A stretch of 64,000 nucleotides of DNA from Calditrichales bacterium MX18-03 (GTDB lineage Bacteria; Bacillota; Clostridia; Lutisporales; Lutisporaceae): NCBI GenBank assembly GCA_021083345.1, contig JAJGRE010000005.1, forward strand, positions 186,001 to 250,000. Reading direction: 5' to 3'. How positions within the stretch are numbered: position 1 is the first letter of the stretch; every line of letters starts with the position of its first letter. Below the pieces are notes generated by a model. The model was not told where the DNA came from. It was given only the letters and a program-made list of their open reading frames with translations, and made no database searches. The position numbers were made by a program, and so were the translations under genes. Shown in pieces: positions 60,486-64,000 of the stretch.

Positions 60486-61718
60486 TTATATGGATTTGAG
60501 GATCAAAGTGGCATTATGCCCGCCAAAGCCGAAGGAATTGGTCATGGCATAGCTGAGCTTTGCACTGCGCCCCACATTGGGGACATAGTCCAGATCGCAC
60601 TCCGGATCGGGTGTTTTATAGTTGATGGTTGGGGGCAGGAAGCTTTCTTTTAAAGCCAATGCCGTAATAATTGCCTCTATCGCGCCTGCAGCACCCAACA
60701 GGTGACCTGTCATGGATTTTGTGGAGCTCATCGGCAGCTGCCCGGCGTATGCACCGAAAACGGCCTTGACGGCTGCGGTCTCATTTTTATCATTCAGATC
60801 GGTAGAGGTTCCGTGTGCATTAATGTAGCTTATTTCCTCAGGCCTGATGCCGGCATCGTCAATGGCCTCTTGCATGCACCGGGCACCACCTTCTCCGCCT
60901 GCCGCTACTGCCGTTATGTGGAAGGCATCGTTGGTGCAGCCATAGCCTACCACCTCGGCGACGATATCGGCACCTCTGCGGAGCGCATGCTCAAGCTCCT
61001 CCAGGATCAGTACGCCGGCGCCTTCTCCCATGATGAAGCCGTCCCTGTCCAGGTCAAAGGGCCTGCAGGCCGTTGCCGGATCAGGGTTAGGCGTCATGGC
61101 CTTGTTGGCGCAGAAGCCGGCTAGAGCCAATCGTGTGATCGGAGCTTCCGTACCGCCTGCTATCATCACATCTGCCGCTCCCCGCTGGATGACCTTAAAA
61201 GCGTCTCCTACCGCATTGGTTGATGAAGCGCAGGCAGTGACAACGCACTCGATGAAGCCCTTGACACCGTATTGGATGGCGATTTGGCCGGCTGCCATAT
61301 TGGGGATCATCATCGGGATGAAGAACGGGCTTACCCGCCCGGCGCCTTTTTCCAGCAGTACCTTACACTGCCCCTCAAGGGTCTCCACGCCGCCGATCCC
61401 TGTACCCATCATGACGCCGACACGGCCCCGGTCAACAACATCCAGGTCCAGGCGTGAGTCCTCAAGAGCCTGCTTGGTAGCTGCTACCGCATACTGCGAA
61501 AACCGGTCCATTCTTTTGGCTTCCTTCCGGTCCATAAAAGCATTGGGGTCAAAATCCTTGATTTCAGCAGCGACTTTTGTAGGCATATCGGATACGTCTA
61601 CCCGTTCAATCAGGCCGATACCGGATTTTCCGCTTTTTACGGACTGCCACAGCGGCTCTTTTCCGAAGCCAAGGGAAGTGATGGCGCCTATACCTGTTAT
61701 GACAACACGTCTTCTCAT
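60486..61718 (-). CDS. fabF: Beta-ketoacyl-ACP synthase II
   Basis: Condensing enzyme of type II fatty acid synthesis (410 aa, cytosolic): elongates acyl-ACP with malonyl-ACP. Thiolase-fold motifs: [13 protein letters not shown], catalytic Cys at about 163 in VVTACASST, His in [12 protein letters not shown] and His in [12 protein letters not shown], with NSFGFGGHN at the end. GGAGGAATAACG precedes ATG 61718. It stands alone here, away from any fab cluster, so it may be a second KAS or serve a special pathway. No FapR operator was recognised upstream. Confidence 0.94.
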   Translation of the reverse strand: MRRRVVITGIGAITSLGFGKEPLWQSVKSGKSGIGLIERVDVSDMPTKVAAEIKDFDPNAFMDRKEAKRMDRFSQYAVAATKQALEDSRLDLDVVDRGRVGVMMGTGIGGVETLEGQCKVLLEKGAGRVSPFFIPMMIPNMAAGQIAIQYGVKGFIECVVTACASSTNAVGDAFKVIQRGAADVMIAGGTEAPITRLALAGFCANKAMTPNPDPATACRPFDLDRDGFIMGEGAGVLILEELEHALRRGADIVAEVVGYGCTNDAFHITAVAAGGEGGARCMQEAIDDAGIRPEEISYINAHGTSTDLNDKNETAAVKAVFGAYAGQLPMSSTKSMTGHLLGAAGAIEAIITALALKESFLPPTINYKTPDPECDLDYVPNVGRSAKLSYAMTNSFGFGGHNATLILKSI

Positions 61719-61887
61719 CGTTATTCCTCCTGCAAATAGAATTAATTGGATATTATTTACTGATGTCAGAATAACATTTATAATGATAATAAAATGAACA
61801 GATATTGCTTTTTCAAAAATTTGAGATTTTATTTCAGCACTTTACGTTGTTCATGAAGATGTGCTGCCCATAAAGAAAGGTAAAGAA

Positions 61888-62775
61888 ATGATCAATACAA
61901 GAGTTGCCCTGGAGGGGTGCGTCAATTATATCGAAAACAAGCTCCGTGACAAAATAACGCTGGATGAGATTTCAGCGCATGCCGGCATATCAAAATATTA
62001 TCTCCACCGGATGTTCAAATCGCTTACCGGAGAGTCCATTATCGAGTATGTACAGTCACGCAAGCTCACTTCCAGCATCAATGAGCTGGTGCATACCAAT
62101 ATGCGGATGATTGATATTGCCCTGGAATACGGGTTTGACCATGAGCAGTCCTATATCAGGGCTTTCCGGAAGAAATTCGGATATACGCCTTTGAAGGTTA
62201 GGTCGGAGCAGTTGTCCATCGAGATCACGGAGAAAATCAACCTCAACGACATCTTGTCTGTTGCTAATTCGGTTACCTATAAGCCGTTTTATATATTCAA
62301 GCAGAAATTCAGTATCATGGGCTGCAAGCACAAGATCCTGAGCAGATCCGGTGACAATACCGCCAATGCCTACGGCAAAGATTTTTTTTATAACAGCAGC
62401 CGGAAGATCACCAATGCAATCAATCCGAAAGTATACTACGGATATACGGATTGGAGCGGTTATGACGATGGGTACATCCATTATATCCCTTCGTTGGAAG
62501 TGAGCGACCTGAAGGCCATACCGGAGGGCTTGACCGGTATAGCCATACCGCCTCATAAATATGTGGTTTTCCGGTTTGTAGGCTTCTTCCGGCCGGACGA
62601 TATCAAAGGAAGACAGGTGGGACGCCTTATCGTTCACTTGTACCGAAAATGGATCACCGATTCGGGCTTTAAGTCCGCAGATACCTTCCGGTTTGAGCGG
62701 ATCGATACCGGCCTGTCCAACGACAACTACTGCGAGCTGGATATATACCAGCCTATAAAGGAATCCGGCGCATAA
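61888..62775 (+). CDS. AraC family regulator with effector domain
   Basis: Transcription regulator (295 aa). N-terminal double HTH: KITLDEISAHAGISKYYLHRMFKSLTG and MRMIDIALEYGFDHEQSYIRAFRKKFGYTPLKVR. The C-terminal part (about 150-295) resembles a GyrI-like ligand domain ending DNYCELDIYQPIKE. Same layout as the regulator at 44083 but clearly diverged. ATG 61888 follows AAAGAAAGG by 7 bases. Divergent from fabF; target unknown. Confidence 0.9.
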   Translation: MINTRVALEGCVNYIENKLRDKITLDEISAHAGISKYYLHRMFKSLTGESIIEYVQSRKLTSSINELVHTNMRMIDIALEYGFDHEQSYIRAFRKKFGYTPLKVRSEQLSIEITEKINLNDILSVANSVTYKPFYIFKQKFSIMGCKHKILSRSGDNTANAYGKDFFYNSSRKITNAINPKVYYGYTDWSGYDDGYIHYIPSLEVSDLKAIPEGLTGIAIPPHKYVVFRFVGFFRPDDIKGRQVGRLIVHLYRKWITDSGFKSADTFRFERIDTGLSNDNYCELDIYQPIKESGA

Positions 62776-62795
62776 GATAGCAGGAAGGAAACAAT

Positions 62796-62830
62796 ACGGG
62801 TGTGACAGCTTAATAGCTATCACACCCGTT
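62796..62830. terminator. Bidirectional terminator
   Basis: Perfect stem ACGGGTGTGA (62796-62805) / TCACACCCGT (62820-62829) between the AraC gene and the convergent multicopper oxidase gene. Confidence 0.8.
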
Positions 62831-62834
62831 TGGT

Positions 62835-64000
62835 CTATTCCGAAGGCTCTTTGTGAATATCTACCGGTACACAATCCTCTACGACATTAAAGGGGCGCAT
62901 CATATCGTGGTCTTCATGCTCCAGGATATGGCAGTGCCATACGAATTGTCCGATATGATCCTTGAAATGCATGATGATCCTGTTGGCCATGCCAGGCTCC
63001 GCTTTCACCGTATCCTTCCAGCCTCTCTCATAGATCTCCGGCTCTACCGCCGGGCCGATATACTCAAGAATGCCCTGCTGCTGATAGAGCTGCACGTTGA
63101 AGCGTCTGCGGTCAAGAATCCGGAACTGCACCAGGTGCACGTGGATGGGGTGCGGGAAGTTGGTCAGGTTCAGGATGTTCCAGGTCTCGATGCTGTCAAG
63201 CTCCGGCTTCTCGGTGACCGGGTCCTGCCACATCATGTTGTTCAAGAGCAGCATAGGTCTTCCATATTCGTCGGTTGTGGCACTTAAGGTCATTGTCCTG
63301 TGCTTTGCTGCCATGGCCTCATCCAGGTGATCCATAGGATACAGCTCCTCTGGAAGCTGACTGTGATCGGTGCCTTTAAGGGGGAGCACCACCCTGAACT
63401 GCAGGATGACACCTGTGTTGGGGCTGGGATCGGCGGCATTTAATAGGGTAATGCTCTGACCTTCAAGCGCTGAAAAGTCAATGATGATATCTGTTCTTTC
63501 TGCGGGCTCCAGTTCAATGGATGTCAGTTCAACCGGATGGTGCAGCAGCCCGCCGTCGGTGCCGATCTGGTAATAGCTCTGCCCGTTGGAAAGGCGCAGG
63601 GTATATCCTCTGGTGTTGGAAGCATTTAATATTCGGAAGCGGTATTTTCGCGGCTCCACCTCCAGGTAAGGCCATACTTTTCCGTTGACGGCAATGGTAT
63701 TGCCGATGAAGGCGGGTACTACCGAGGGCTTCACGCTGACGGGAAATGGCGGTGCATCCGGGTAAAAGAGGGAGCCGTCCGCATTGAAGGATTTGTCCTG
63801 GATCATAATGGGGATCTCGTAGGGTCCGCTAGGCAGCTTCAGTCTTTTTTCAAGGGTGTCGCGAATCAGGTAAAAGCCCGCAAGTCCGGCATAGACATTC
63901 AACCGGGTGATGCCCAAGCTGTGGTCGTGATACCAGAGGGTTGCAGCCTGCTGGTGATTGGTGTATTCGTAGACCTTGCGCTTGAAGCTTTTGCCGGTCA
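62835..64000 (-). CDS. Multicopper oxidase, CotA/bilirubin-oxidase-like (5' partial)
   Basis: C-terminal 388 codons of a copper oxidase; the gene continues past the window end on its 5' side. The frame is open to base 64000, reading TLWYHDHSLGITRLNVYAGLAG there. Copper ligands visible: the type 2/3 HDH in WYHDHS, HPIHVHLVQF, and the type 1/type 3 WHCHILEHEDHDMM at the C-terminus. Relatives are the CotA spore-coat laccase, bilirubin oxidase and phenoxazinone synthase. These couple substrate oxidation to reduction of O2 to water, notable in a probably anaerobic host and best explained by a spore-coat role. Signal peptide status cannot be seen. Confidence 0.92.
   Translation of the reverse strand, partial: TGKSFKRKVYEYTNHQQAATLWYHDHSLGITRLNVYAGLAGFYLIRDTLEKRLKLPSGPYEIPIMIQDKSFNADGSLFYPDAPPFPVSVKPSVVPAFIGNTIAVNGKVWPYLEVEPRKYRFRILNASNTRGYTLRLSNGQSYYQIGTDGGLLHHPVELTSIELEPAERTDIIIDFSALEGQSITLLNAADPSPNTGVILQFRVVLPLKGTDHSQLPEELYPMDHLDEAMAAKHRTMTLSATTDEYGRPMLLLNNMMWQDPVTEKPELDSIETWNILNLTNFPHPIHVHLVQFRILDRRRFNVQLYQQQGILEYIGPAVEPEIYERGWKDTVKAEPGMANRIIMHFKDHIGQFVWHCHILEHEDHDMMRPFNVVEDCVPVDIHKEPSE

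Noticed and set aside
61030-61797. 255-codon plus-strand open frame
   Set aside because: Antisense to fabF, whose catalytic residues are all present.
1-64000. CRISPR arrays, tRNA/rRNA genes, insertion sequences and prophage genes
   Set aside because: None seen on reading both strands: no regularly spaced repeats, cloverleaf patterns, transposase or integrase motifs.

Overview
The window reads as chromosomal DNA from an anaerobic, spore-forming member of the Firmicutes, most likely class Clostridia. The evidence is a PrkA-YhbH-SpoVR sporulation operon, a CotA-like multicopper oxidase, an electron-bifurcation-type flavin/iron-sulfur complex, a YqhD/Bdh-type alcohol dehydrogenase, strong AGGAGG ribosome sites with frequent GTG and TTG starts, and no respiratory-chain genes. 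I found no tRNA, rRNA, CRISPR array, prophage or insertion sequence. No stretch over 300 bases is without a gene once the 41-codon leader ORF at 59004 is counted.

Region 1 (1-11900) is a catabolic island. A sigma-54 activator with a PrpR-type sensor domain, cut by the window start, is followed by three GTTGC-N5-GCAAC activator sites and a perfect -24/-12 promoter. Next come a DUF1537 acid-sugar kinase, an iron alcohol dehydrogenase, a PdxA2-like dehydrogenase, a TAXI-type TRAP transporter (binding lipoprotein plus fused permease), a flavoprotein of the fumarate-reductase/NadB family with a degenerate nucleotide-binding motif, a DapA-family aldolase and a YhcH/YiaL protein. I infer uptake and breakdown of a C4 or related sugar acid whose identity is open. 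A MITE-like palindromic element of 163 bp sits inside the operon. Region 2 (11980-15270) has an ArgA-like acetyltransferase, then an IclR regulator, KDG kinase and KDPG aldolase. The same 14-bp IclR-type operator word lies before iclR and before kdgK.

Region 3 (15353-31752) is mixed housekeeping and small accessory genes: L,D-transpeptidase, FMN-binding and YkoF-like small proteins, EamA exporter, peroxiredoxin, gpmI behind a consensus sigma-A promoter, a ferredoxin-tailed aldo/keto reductase, an ABC-2 exporter, butanol-type dehydrogenase, an HxlR regulator with an adjacent dyad, a nitroreductase and a DbpA-type helicase. Region 4 (31863-35739) holds a tight DUF134/NifX-like/split-permease operon with a palindrome on its start site, a PilZ protein and a soluble zinc-binding (CZB) chemoreceptor.

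Region 5 (35799-43967) has a large WG-repeat protein divergent from a three-gene NuoE/NuoF/NuoG-like complex. The third subunit fuses NuoG-type Fe-S domains, a GltD/NfnB-like FAD/NAD(P) module and a molybdopterin-oxidoreductase fold without a catalytic Sec/Cys. A Rex-like operator precedes it. I interpret it as an electron-bifurcating transhydrogenase-like complex. Region 6 (44083-50841) has an AraC regulator, a MATE exporter and a three-gene signalling operon: receiver, receiver-HD-GYP variant, TPR-GAF histidine kinase.

Region 7 (51066-64000) has an EamA exporter, two cell-wall or peptide hydrolases, the PrkA-YhbH-SpoVR operon, a small leader ORF plus terminator/antiterminator before an MFS exporter, fabF, another AraC regulator and a multicopper oxidase cut by the window end.
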